Source: a virus | Virus record (IMG/VR): IMGVR_UViG_3300019850_000046 | Location: 1-27,384 of that record | Length of the DNA: 27,384 nucleotides | Reading direction: 5' to 3' (one strand) | Part shown: piece by piece, positions 8,316 to 14,922 of the stretch | How positions within the stretch are numbered: position 1 is the first letter of the stretch | How the letters are laid out: each line of letters begins with the position of its first letter | The notes under the pieces: generated by a model | What the model was told of the DNA's origin: nothing | Seen by the model: the letters and a program-made list of their open reading frames with translations, nothing else | Database searches by the model: none | Made by a program: the position numbers and the translations under genes

Positions 8316-8876
8316 TTATCTTTTAAATCTATTGAATAGATTTCTGAATATAGAACCACCACCAAATAATCCTTTTTTAACAGTTTTATTATGTTTTCTA
8401 ACATTTGATCTTGTTTCTTTATATTTCTTAGCAAGTTCAAGTTTAATTTTATGTGAATAATCTTTATCAAATGTTGATAATACTGCATCCTCGACCTTAT
8501 CAACAGGTATTTCATATGGATGTTGTATATAGTAAATTGGTTTTGTCATATATCGTCTAATAGCAAATCTTAAATATGGATATTGACGTTTCATTATCTC
8601 ATATGTAAATTTAAGATTACCGTTATTCACTTCATAATTATGTTGCCATTGAATAATAAAAAATCTTCTATGTGTTCTTGGTATATAATTCATATTAACA
8701 CCTTGAATTAAACGCCATTGATGACCTGTAGATGGATTTATTCCTGTTATTCTATAAAAAAGAATAATCAAAGGTGTAGGATCTTGATTCCATGCTTTAT
8801 AACGAAATGTATAAAAATAACCACTTCTCCATAATAATCCATGTGATCTAAATGTATAATCAATTTTTAATGCCAT
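8316..8876 (-). CDS. Conserved phage protein, probably virion-associated
   Basis: This 186-residue protein is rich in Tyr, Arg and Trp. Its N-terminal half carries YTFRYKAWNQDPTPLIILFY, then GHQWRLIQGVNMNYIPRTHR, a pattern I associate with a conserved protein of T4-superfamily phages without a settled function. The C-terminal third is strongly basic, with a Gly-rich turn (GLFGGGSIFRN) and a final FNRFKR. It sits 3 bases after the gp4-like gene. In T4 the gene after 4 is the baseplate wedge gene 53, but this sequence does not look like gp53, so I do not transfer that name. DNA or nucleoprotein contact is plausible from its charge. Confidence 0.65.
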   Translation of the reverse strand: MALKIDYTFRSHGLLWRSGYFYTFRYKAWNQDPTPLIILFYRITGINPSTGHQWRLIQGVNMNYIPRTHRRFFIIQWQHNYEVNNGNLKFTYEIMKRQYPYLRFAIRRYMTKPIYYIQHPYEIPVDKVEDAVLSTFDKDYSHKIKLELAKKYKETRSNVRKHNKTVKKGLFGGGSIFRNLFNRFKR

Positions 8877-8879
8877 AAT

Positions 8880-9359
8880 TCATCTTATTAGTTGTTTTTC
8901 TGTTATTATTTTAAAAAACCATCCTTTTCTTCTACAATATGCACGAGCGGATTCCCATTTTGCAGAATTTACTGCCCATGTTTTTGCTTCATAAAGTTGT
9001 GTTTTCTTTGATTTTCTTTTTCCTTGAGATGGTGGCATTGTTTCTTTATAAGGTTTTATTTCTACTAACCATATATCAACATTTTCATTTTTATTTAATA
9101 TTTTGCATATAAAATCAGGAAAATACCGTCTTTTTTTATATTGACCTTTATAATCTTTTTGTGTTCTATCTATATAAGGTATTTGTATAGGTTCAGATCC
9201 CCATTGTAAAATTGATGGTGAATTATCACACCATTTACAGAATATAAGTTCCCATGAAGATCTACAAACACAATACCCTTCTTTACCTATATATTTTTCT
9301 TTATGTATAGGTTTATAAACAGTATCATTTTTTCCTATTTTAGTATGCATAAATGACAT
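8880..9359 (-). CDS. 4: Head completion protein, T4 gp4-like
   Basis: This 159-residue protein matches T4 gp4 (also called gp50/65) across its length: a start motif RSSWELIFCKWCD, then ILQWGSEPIQIPY, KKRRYFPDF, a strand with EIKPYKETMPP, and a C-terminal TWAVNSAKW followed by RKGWFFKIITE. T4 gp4 is 150 residues with the same order of motifs. FPDF and EIK resemble the acidic residues and Lys of a PD-(D/E)xK nuclease core, consistent with a nuclease-like fold. The protein acts after DNA packaging, finishing the head so that the tail can join. It is the firmest T4-type marker in the leftward operon. Confidence 0.85.
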   Translation of the reverse strand: MSFMHTKIGKNDTVYKPIHKEKYIGKEGYCVCRSSWELIFCKWCDNSPSILQWGSEPIQIPYIDRTQKDYKGQYKKRRYFPDFICKILNKNENVDIWLVEIKPYKETMPPSQGKRKSKKTQLYEAKTWAVNSAKWESARAYCRRKGWFFKIITEKQLIR

Positions 9360-9384
9360 CTTATCACCACAGTTTTTAAATATT

Positions 9385-9648
9385 TTATTTATGATATAAA
9401 TCGTACTTTTTCTTTGATTGTTTATATTGTGAAGTTTTCTTATATTTCTTTAAATATTTCTTAGCTTTAAGTTTCATTGAAGGATTGTTTTTTCTTTCTT
9501 TACTCTTCTTTTTTAACTGTTTTTTATATTTTAGTTTTTCTGTCCCAGTAAGTTTAGATGCTTGTGATCTTCTTTTACCATGATTTACTTTATGTGTTTT
9601 ATAAGTATATTCTTTTAATATATTTTCTATTTTCTTTAAAATATCCAT
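9385..9648 (-). CDS. Small, very basic protein
   Basis: This 87-residue protein has about one third Lys plus Arg and few hydrophobic residues after the first helix. The sequence is dominated by KKLKYKK-type stretches, which favours nucleic-acid binding and intrinsic disorder. The short N-terminal helix (MDILKKIENILKEY) could be a dimer or docking segment. A good ribosome binding site (AGGAGATAAATAATG) overlaps the end of the upstream gene, whose last base is shared with this start. It lies directly upstream of gp4, so it may be a packaged DNA-binding or core component, but this is inference from charge and position. Confidence 0.65.
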   Translation of the reverse strand: MDILKKIENILKEYTYKTHKVNHGKRRSQASKLTGTEKLKYKKQLKKKSKERKNNPSMKLKAKKYLKKYKKTSQYKQSKKKYDLYHK

Positions 9649-10199
9649 TATTTATCTCCTAATGCATACATATTTTTATATGCAGTACCTATTTTATCTG
9701 GTTTATTTTTTTTCTTTTTATTTAAATTTGCTTTAATTTTACTAATACTTACTTTTCCAGTAACAATCAATACCCATATTAACGCATATGATAACACATA
9801 TTTAATATCAGCACCACCTTGATTTTTTACAAGTTTATCAAGTTCAAGTAATGCTTCTAATAATGGATAAAAACTCATTGCACCATATAGATTATTAACC
9901 ATTTCTTTCCAAAAAGAATTATCCTCCAATAAAATACCTTCTTTAAGAGATAATTTATTCAATTGATTTAAATTAGTATATGTTCCATTACCTAATAATT
10001 TATTGATAATAAATAATAATTCTTTTTCTACATTATGTGTTTTAGCAAATGATACAACATACCTAAATGATTTCTGTATTTTATCTTTTGCTTTATTCCA
10101 TGTCCAATTCTTTATTTTATTAATAGCATCTCTAAATGCTGATTTACTTTCAAATAATATAATATTGTCTTGTTCTTTTAATAATATATCAATATTCAT
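9648..10199 (-). CDS. Phage membrane/core-like protein, first gene of the leftward operon
   Basis: This 183-residue helical protein is not assigned to a family. Residues 1-17 end in ILFE, and the next 60 are Lys-rich amphipathic helices. The central part (FWKEMVNNLYGAMSFYPLLE, LLELDKLV) is helical. Residues about 133-150 (YVLSYALIWVLIVTGKVSI) make one likely membrane helix, followed by a basic tail. A strong ribosome binding site (AAGGAGAATTTATG) precedes it, and a T4-type late promoter box on the same strand lies 24 bases upstream. It is oriented oppositely to 10280. Likely a late virion or core protein. Confidence 0.65.
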   Translation of the reverse strand: MNIDILLKEQDNIILFESKSAFRDAINKIKNWTWNKAKDKIQKSFRYVVSFAKTHNVEKELLFIINKLLGNGTYTNLNQLNKLSLKEGILLEDNSFWKEMVNNLYGAMSFYPLLEALLELDKLVKNQGGADIKYVLSYALIWVLIVTGKVSISKIKANLNKKKKNKPDKIGTAYKNMYALGDK

Positions 10200-10222
10200 A
10201 AATTCTCCTTTTATATTATATA

Positions 10223-10236
10223 TATTTATATAAATA
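10223..10236. promoter_or_regulatory. Overlapping divergent T4-type late promoter boxes
   Basis: The palindromic segment TATTTATATAAATA contains the T4 late -10 consensus TATAAATA on the + strand (10229-10236) and the same octamer on the - strand (10223-10230), overlapping by two bases. It lies in the only divergent intergenic region of the window, 24 bases before the leftward start (10199) and about 43 before the rightward start (10280). Chance matches are not rare in such A+T-rich DNA, but the paired placement and spacing support real promoters. Confidence 0.6.
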
Positions 10237-10279
10237 AAACATAAATAACTATATAAGATAAATATTTAATAGGTAAATT

Positions 10280-10954
10280 ATGAGATTGAAAAATTATTTA
10301 ATAGAAATGTCAGCATCAAAAAAGAATGGTATAACTTTTATTGATATTGATGAAACCATATACCATACCTTTGCACAGATATATGTTATTAAAAATAACA
10401 AAATTATTAAGAAACTTAATAATCAGGAATTCAATACATATAAATTGAAAGATGGTGAAAGTTATGATTTTAGAGAATTTAAAGATGCTAAATTGTTTGC
10501 AGAAACAAGTATTTCTATAAAACCTATGATAAATAGAATTAAGAAGATGTTAAAATCAATAGATGATAAAGGAAAAGAATCAAAAATTGTATTTCTTACA
10601 GCAAGATCAGATTTTGATAAAAAACATAGATTTTTATCTAAATTTGAAGATGATGGCATAAATATTGATAAAATCTATGTTGAACGAACAGGTAATATGA
10701 AAACTGGAACTGTTGCTGAACGAAAAAAAAGTGTTGTTCTTAAATATCTTTCATCAGGTAAATATTTAAAATGTAGATTGATAGATGATGATATAACAAA
10801 TCTTAAAGAATTTAAAAAAGTACAAAACAAAATACCAGAATCAACTTATGATGATATAAGGAAATATTATAAAGATGATTCTTTAGAACCTAATGATCTT
10901 GAATTTTATGCATTGTTAATGCAATCAAATGGAAAACTTAAATTAATAAAATGA
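10280..10954 (+). CDS. HAD-superfamily phosphatase-like phage protein
   Basis: This 224-residue protein carries the HAD fold motifs. Motif I is FIDIDETIY with nucleophile Asp22 and Asp24. Motif II is VFLTARSDF with Thr107. A Lys lies at about 149/150. Motif IV is RLIDDDITN with acidic residues 169-171. The central part (KKLNNQEFNTYKLKDGESYD) is conserved in a family I associate with T4-superfamily phages. All catalytic positions look intact, so phosphohydrolase activity is possible; the substrate is unknown. The N-terminus MRLKNYLIE resembles the L-x-E processing sites of T4 internal proteins. A weak ribosome binding site (AATAGG) precedes the start, which lies downstream of a late box. Confidence 0.75.
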   Translation: MRLKNYLIEMSASKKNGITFIDIDETIYHTFAQIYVIKNNKIIKKLNNQEFNTYKLKDGESYDFREFKDAKLFAETSISIKPMINRIKKMLKSIDDKGKESKIVFLTARSDFDKKHRFLSKFEDDGINIDKIYVERTGNMKTGTVAERKKSVVLKYLSSGKYLKCRLIDDDITNLKEFKKVQNKIPESTYDDIRKYYKDDSLEPNDLEFYALLMQSNGKLKLIK

Positions 10955-11712
10955 AAACAACTAATAAATATTTAAAAACAAATAACGATGTAAATATTAT
11001 CCAAATAATAGAATGTTTGGAATTTCTTAAATTATGTGAGAATGATAACCTTAGTGAAGGTATAACAGATAATGTTAAATCATTATTATCAAAAATAGGT
11101 AATATGATTGATAATAATATTAATCCTGTTGCAAAAAAAGCTGGAATGCATATTGAAACAAAAAAAGGACTATTACATTATTTATCAAAAATATCAACTA
11201 ATTCTGCTAAATTATTGTATTATGCTGTAAGTTATGCAAAAAATAAAAACAATGATGATAAAGAGAAGATAAAAGAAATATTTAAAAAAGTAAATAAAGA
11301 AGATTTTATAGATTTTATTTTAAAACTTGATATGATCACTCTTCATTTATTAACAGAACCAATTCATATGATCGATGCGATTACAGGAACTCATATATGG
11401 TCTAATGTAAAATCTAAAGCACAAAAAATTAATGACGTAGCTCATAAAGCCATATCAACTATAGAAGATTTAAAAAATAAATTAGAAGGTAAATTACAAT
11501 TACAATTACAAAATTACGCAAATGCATTAAGACGAATATTTGAACTTGGTGGATTTAAAAAAGTAAATGAAGAAACTGTAGGATCTGATATAGCAAAACC
11601 AGATATAAAAATTGGTGATAAAAGCCCTATAATTAAAGATAAAAATGTAAAATGTAAAAAATATAAGAAATATTTAAGAAGAAGAAGAAGGAGAACTTAT
11701 GAATTATCCTAA
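10951..11712 (+). CDS. Helical phage protein of unknown function with Arg-rich C-terminus
   Basis: This 253-residue, mostly alpha-helical protein begins by an ATGA overlap with the HAD gene. Residues about 125-150 (LKLDMITLHLLTEPIHMIDAITG) are a hydrophobic, well-ordered core; the remainder is Lys-rich amphipathic helix. A LSEG (about 35-38) matches the T4 prohead protease type of cleavage motif. The last residues are a run of basic residues (KKYLRRRRRRTYELS), fitting nucleic-acid contact. The end overlaps the DUF1353 gene by 14 bases. The general build (helical, hydrophobic centre, basic end) recalls the 9648-10199 protein, but similarity is too weak to call them paralogues. Confidence 0.6.
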   Translation: MKTTNKYLKTNNDVNIIQIIECLEFLKLCENDNLSEGITDNVKSLLSKIGNMIDNNINPVAKKAGMHIETKKGLLHYLSKISTNSAKLLYYAVSYAKNKNNDDKEKIKEIFKKVNKEDFIDFILKLDMITLHLLTEPIHMIDAITGTHIWSNVKSKAQKINDVAHKAISTIEDLKNKLEGKLQLQLQNYANALRRIFELGGFKKVNEETVGSDIAKPDIKIGDKSPIIKDKNVKCKKYKKYLRRRRRRTYELS

Positions 11713-12187
11713 AATTGAACCAATACCTATAAAAACAAAAGGGAAACCTTGGTATCAAAAGATACGAATTTGGTTATTAGAAACAAGAAAATGGAAAATT
11801 ACAGAAGATTATGAACTTTATATACCTTGGTTAAAAATAACATTAAAAATACCAAAAGGATTTATAACTGATGGTGCAAGTATTCCAAAAATATTCTGGA
11901 CTTTGCTATCGCCGACTGGTATATTACTAATACCAGGTTTATTTCATGATTTTGGATATAAATATAATTGTTATATGACAAGTGATAATAAAATAGTTAA
12001 TAAAAATGCAGGCAAAGCATATTTTGATAAAAATTTTAGAAAGATGGGTGTTTGGGTAAATGATATATCTTCTATTGATAAAATTGCTTGGTTTGCATTA
12101 AAAATAGGTGGTTTTGGCCCTTGGTATAATAATAGAAAAGAAGATAAAGAAAGCATGAAAGAATTAGAAATATTTTTAAAAATGTAA
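11699..12187 (+). CDS. DUF1353 family protein
   Basis: This 162-residue protein carries the hallmark of DUF1353: the strand-turn IPKGFITDGASIPKIFW, then a hydrophobic stretch ILLIPGLFHDFGYKYN, corresponding to the family's 'P-GF-TD-AS-P' and 'HD--Y' motifs. The C-terminal third contains aromatic helices (WVNDISSIDKIAWFALKIGG). The family is common in phages and its biochemical role is not established; the conserved His and Asp suggest a metal site. It overlaps the upstream gene and is followed at 14 bases by the lipoprotein gene. The start follows a ribosome binding site (GAAGGAGAAC). Confidence 0.8.
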   Translation: MNYPKIEPIPIKTKGKPWYQKIRIWLLETRKWKITEDYELYIPWLKITLKIPKGFITDGASIPKIFWTLLSPTGILLIPGLFHDFGYKYNCYMTSDNKIVNKNAGKAYFDKNFRKMGVWVNDISSIDKIAWFALKIGGFGPWYNNRKEDKESMKELEIFLKM

Positions 12188-12201
12188 AAGGAGAATAGTA
12201 A

Positions 12202-12747
12202 ATGAAAAAAATAAACAGTATTTTAATTAGTGTTATGTTGATATGTGGCTTAATGTTATCAGGTTGTTCTATAGCACAACGAACTATGGCACTTGATACA
12301 GTAAATGTTGTTAGCAAAGCAAATGTGTTAAAAGGTCAATATGATATTGTTTCTACAATTATTGAAAGACATCAAAATGATTTTTCAAAAGAAGAACTTG
12401 ATGAATTTGTAGCTATTGATCAAAATGCACAAGAAATATATACTAAAATTGATGGGTTATTAAAATTGGAAGATTTTAATATAAGTCCAAGTGAAATTAA
12501 ATATTTGTATTCAGTAGCAAAAGATAGTTATTTTAGAGCAAAAGATATAGTTGAAAAACATGAAAATGTTTTCACTCCTTATGAGATAACAAAATTACGA
12601 ATGTTTGATATTCAATTACAAGAAATGGACAAAGCTGTAAAAAAAATGATGGAGAACCCGGATACGATGAATACAAGAAAGATGTTAGGAACGATATTAC
12701 AAGTAGCATCAATATCGCTAAAAGTAGTTCTTCCATTAGTTTTATAA
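12202..12747 (+). CDS. Lipoprotein with C-terminal hydrophobic segment, candidate spanin
   Basis: This 181-residue protein opens with a classical lipoprotein signal: a basic start MKK, a hydrophobic core (ILISVMLICGLML) and the lipobox LSGC with Cys22. Residues about 30-155 are charged amphipathic helices, likely periplasmic and coiled. The last 20 residues (MLGTILQVASISLKVVLPLV) are hydrophobic and could cross the inner membrane. A lipid-anchored N-terminus plus C-terminal transmembrane segment is the layout of unimolecular spanins such as phage T1 gp11, which fuse the outer and inner membranes at lysis. An alternative is an immunity or superinfection-exclusion lipoprotein. A strong ribosome binding site (AAGGAGAATAGTAAATG) is present, and the only strong downstream signal is the terminator at 12890. 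Confidence 0.75.
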   Translation: MKKINSILISVMLICGLMLSGCSIAQRTMALDTVNVVSKANVLKGQYDIVSTIIERHQNDFSKEELDEFVAIDQNAQEIYTKIDGLLKLEDFNISPSEIKYLYSVAKDSYFRAKDIVEKHENVFTPYEITKLRMFDIQLQEMDKAVKKMMENPDTMNTRKMLGTILQVASISLKVVLPLVL

Positions 12748-12776
12748 AAATATCCTGCAGACCTACCATATTATTC

Positions 12777-12869
12777 ATGAATGATTATGATTATGAAAGT
12801 AATTTATATTTTAATGCTGCATATGGTATAAAATGTCATTATTTAATAAACTGGCATTTATTAAAATAA
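12777..12869 (+). CDS. Possible 30-residue microprotein
   Basis: A short open frame of 30 codons (MNDYDYESNLYFNAAYGIKC ...) fills most of the gap between the lipoprotein and the terminator at 12890. It has no convincing ribosome binding site and could be chance in this A+T-rich DNA. I list it because it is the only coding possibility in the gap on this strand. Confidence 0.2.
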   Translation: MNDYDYESNLYFNAAYGIKCHYLINWHLLK

Positions 12870-12889
12870 TTTTTATCTTGATATTTATT

Positions 12890-12929
12890 AAATACCCGTA
12901 TATATTAATTTATATACGGGTATTTTTTT
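12890..12929 (+). terminator. Strong intrinsic terminator
   Basis: A 15-bp perfect stem (AAATACCCGTATATA / TATATACGGGTATTT) closes a 6-base loop and is followed by a run of seven T residues. The GC-containing part lies near the base of the stem. It would end the 10280-12747 transcript. Because the stem begins with AAA, the reverse direction also has a short T run, so it may work both ways, though no leftward gene nearby would need it. Confidence 0.9.
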
Positions 12930-12941
12930 GCAAACAACTCT

Positions 12942-13169
12942 ATGAAAAATTCAACTAAAATTCAAAACATTATAAATATTGGTTATCATTATAAAAATAA
13001 TAATATTTTAGTAAAAGGATATTGTTCAAAATATAGATTACAAATAATAGATAATATATTATATTATCAAAAGAATATAAAAAATATATGGACAACACAA
13101 TCATATGATTTTATTGAAAATATTCTAATTCAAAATAATAATATATTGATAAATGGTGTAATAGTATAG
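12942..13169 (+). CDS. Small hypothetical protein
   Basis: This 75-residue frame starts 12 bases after the terminator. It is rich in Asn, Ile, Lys and Tyr with beta-strand-like alternation (NNNILVKGYCSKYRLQIIDN ...), and has no motif I know. The start lacks a Shine-Dalgarno sequence (upstream is CAACTCT), so expression is uncertain. Its orientation agrees with the surrounding genes. Confidence 0.4.
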   Translation: MKNSTKIQNIINIGYHYKNNNILVKGYCSKYRLQIIDNILYYQKNIKNIWTTQSYDFIENILIQNNNILINGVIV

Positions 13170-13233
13170 TTAATGGAAATATATAAAAAGATTATAAATG
13201 ATATATCCTTAAAAACATTAAATAAAATATTTC

Positions 13234-13261
13234 TTGACATATTTTCTGAATGTATTATAGT
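13234..13261 (+). promoter_or_regulatory. Sigma-70-type promoter (first of a pair)
   Basis: TTGACA (13234-13239), a 16-base spacer and TATAGT (13256-13261) give a perfect -35 and a good -10 box. The promoter lies 42 bases before the start codon at 13304 and after the small gene ending at 13169. The 35 bases from TTGACA onward match the second promoter at 13665 at 32 positions, suggesting a duplicated early-promoter cassette recognised by host RNA polymerase. Confidence 0.8.
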
Positions 13262-13303
13262 ATAGGCACAGTTAAGGAAAATAAAAATCAAAGAGGTTTG
13301 TTC

Positions 13304-13654
13304 ATGGATATAGAAATTGGTTTTTTGTATAATGGAATGGATATTATAATACATGTTACAAATCTATATTATAGTCCATACTATCAGGGTAATATGGATG
13401 AACCTTCAGAACCAGCTGAAGTTATACCTACTGATGGTTGGATTGAATTGGATATTAAAAATAAACCATTTATAAAAAGAATAGTTGAATCACAATTTGA
13501 TGATTCAGGCTTGTTTGATAAATTATGTTCAGAACATGAAACGGAAATAGAAGAAATATTGTTTAAATATATAGAAGATGAAAAAAATGAATATGAATTA
13601 GAATATAAAATTGAATATAGTGAAATGTCTGATATTCCAATCATTTTTAATTAA
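13304..13654 (+). CDS. Small acidic phage protein of unknown function
   Basis: This 116-residue protein starts at ATG 13304 with a ribosome binding site AGAGG eight bases upstream. An earlier in-frame ATG (13250) lies inside the promoter and is not used. It is acidic and beta-strand rich, with YYSPYYQGNMDEPSEPAEVI followed by DGWIELD, a segment I associate with small conserved proteins of early phage regions whose function is unknown. The C-terminal half is a Glu-rich helix. It sits between two near-identical sigma-70-type promoters, so it is likely to be expressed early. Confidence 0.7.
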   Translation: MDIEIGFLYNGMDIIIHVTNLYYSPYYQGNMDEPSEPAEVIPTDGWIELDIKNKPFIKRIVESQFDDSGLFDKLCSEHETEIEEILFKYIEDEKNEYELEYKIEYSEMSDIPIIFN

Positions 13655-13664
13655 TATATTTTAC

Positions 13665-13692
13665 TTGACATATTTTCTAAATGTGTTATAGT
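13665..13692 (+). promoter_or_regulatory. Sigma-70-type promoter (second of a pair), before rtcB
   Basis: TTGACA (13665-13670), a 16-base spacer and TATAGT (13687-13692) repeat the promoter found 431 bases upstream with three differences in 35 bases. The rtcB start codon lies 35 bases after the -10 box. Together with the terminator at 14856 this makes rtcB a likely single-gene transcript. Confidence 0.8.
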
Positions 13693-13727
13693 ATAGACAT
13701 TATAAAACGTAATCAAGAAAATATAAA

Positions 13728-14837
13728 ATGTATAAAATAAAAGGATATATCTTTTCTGATTCTATTGAAGATGGAGCACTTAATCAGTTTTATTCAGCAA
13801 TGGAACAGGATTATGTTGTTAAGGGTGCATTGATGCCTGATGCCCATAAAGGGTATGGTCTTCCTATTGGTGGTGTTGTTGCTACTAAAGGTGTTATAGT
13901 TCCATCATGGGTTGGATATGATATTGGATGTGGTATGTGTGCCATTAAAACATCTTTTAATATTGATGATATCAAGAAAAATGTAAATTCAATATATAAT
14001 GATATTATTGATACTATTCCTGTTGGTTTTAATAAAAGAAATATACCTGTATGTAAAGATGTTATTGAAGATGTTGAAAGAAAATTATCTGATGATCTTT
14101 GTAATATTTTACAGGAAAAAAATGCACTACATGCTTTAGGTACTTTAGGTGGTGGTAATCATTTTTTAGAAATAGGATATGGACGTGATAATTCTATTTG
14201 GATTATTATTCATTCAGGATCTCGTGGCCCAGGCCATGGTTGTGCAACTCATTATATGAAACTTGCCGGTGGTGGTAAAGCAAGAGAAGGTCATTATCCA
14301 TTGAATGTTGATTCAATTGAAGGTAAGAACTATATAAAAGATCTTGATTTTATGTTAGGTTATGCTTTACTTAATAGAATGTATATGATCAAAGATGTTG
14401 TTAAGATTTTGAAAAAATATTCTAATGGTGGTGTTCATTGGGGTGATATTATTAACAGAAATCATAATCATGCAGAATGTAAAGATGGAATATGGATACA
14501 CCGTAAAGGTGCTACTCATGCAGATGCTGGTATGTTTGGTGTTATTCCAGGCAATATGCGTGATGGTAGTTTTATTGTAAAAGGTAAAGGATCTGAATTA
14601 TCTTTATGTTCTTCTTCTCATGGTGCAGGAAGGGTATTAAGTCGTAATATAGCAAAGAAAACTTTAAATGTAGATGATTTTACTGATACAATGAAAGGTA
14701 TCAAATGTAATGCTTCTAAAAATACTTTAGATGAATCACCTTTTGCATATAAAGATATTTTTGAAGTAATGAATGATCAGAAAGATCTTGTAGAAGTTAT
14801 TGATTACATTAAACCTATTATAAATGTAAAAGGTTAA
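13728..14837 (+). CDS. rtcB: RtcB-type RNA ligase
   Basis: This 369-residue protein is a complete RtcB, which joins RNA 2',3'-cyclic phosphate or 3'-phosphate ends to 5'-OH ends using GTP and Mn2+. Visible motifs are GYDIGCGM (metal ligands Asp65 and Cys68), GGGNHFLE (Asn144, His145), IHSGSRG (His162), NRNHNHAE, a GVHWGD segment, and CSSSHGAGR with His298, the expected guanylylated His. The 17-residue spacing between His145 and His162 equals that in E. coli RtcB. At 369 residues it is somewhat shorter than the usual 400 or so. In phages such ligases may repair tRNAs cut by host anticodon nucleases. The ribosome binding site is weak. Confidence 0.92.
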   Translation: MYKIKGYIFSDSIEDGALNQFYSAMEQDYVVKGALMPDAHKGYGLPIGGVVATKGVIVPSWVGYDIGCGMCAIKTSFNIDDIKKNVNSIYNDIIDTIPVGFNKRNIPVCKDVIEDVERKLSDDLCNILQEKNALHALGTLGGGNHFLEIGYGRDNSIWIIIHSGSRGPGHGCATHYMKLAGGGKAREGHYPLNVDSIEGKNYIKDLDFMLGYALLNRMYMIKDVVKILKKYSNGGVHWGDIINRNHNHAECKDGIWIHRKGATHADAGMFGVIPGNMRDGSFIVKGKGSELSLCSSSHGAGRVLSRNIAKKTLNVDDFTDTMKGIKCNASKNTLDESPFAYKDIFEVMNDQKDLVEVIDYIKPIINVKG

Positions 14838-14855
14838 TTTTATATTATATTTTAC

Positions 14856-14895
14856 AATCCTGTATATATTGAGTATTATATATACAGGATTTTTA
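14856..14895 (+). terminator. Intrinsic terminator after rtcB
   Basis: A 13-bp stem (AATCCTGTATATA / TATATACAGGATT) with a 10-base loop is followed by a T run. It closes the rtcB transcript 18 bases after the stop codon. Like the terminator at 12890 it is followed closely by TTGCAA and a gene start without a clear ribosome binding site. Confidence 0.88.
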
Positions 14896-14922
14896 TTGCA
14901 ATTAACATAAAATTATGAAATT

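Noticed and set aside
8316-8876. Baseplate wedge gp53
   Set aside because: The position after gp4 fits T4 gene order, but the protein lacks the gp53 motifs and is much more basic.
13173-13265. A 30-codon frame overlapping the first sigma-70-type promoter
   Set aside because: It has no ribosome binding site, it covers the promoter boxes, and its end is produced by the promoter sequence itself. It is more likely chance.
14895-14922. Promoter in front of the polymerase, suggested by TTGCAA after both terminators
   Set aside because: TTGCAA is followed by no plausible -10 box at the right spacing in either place. The similarity is short and likely coincidental.
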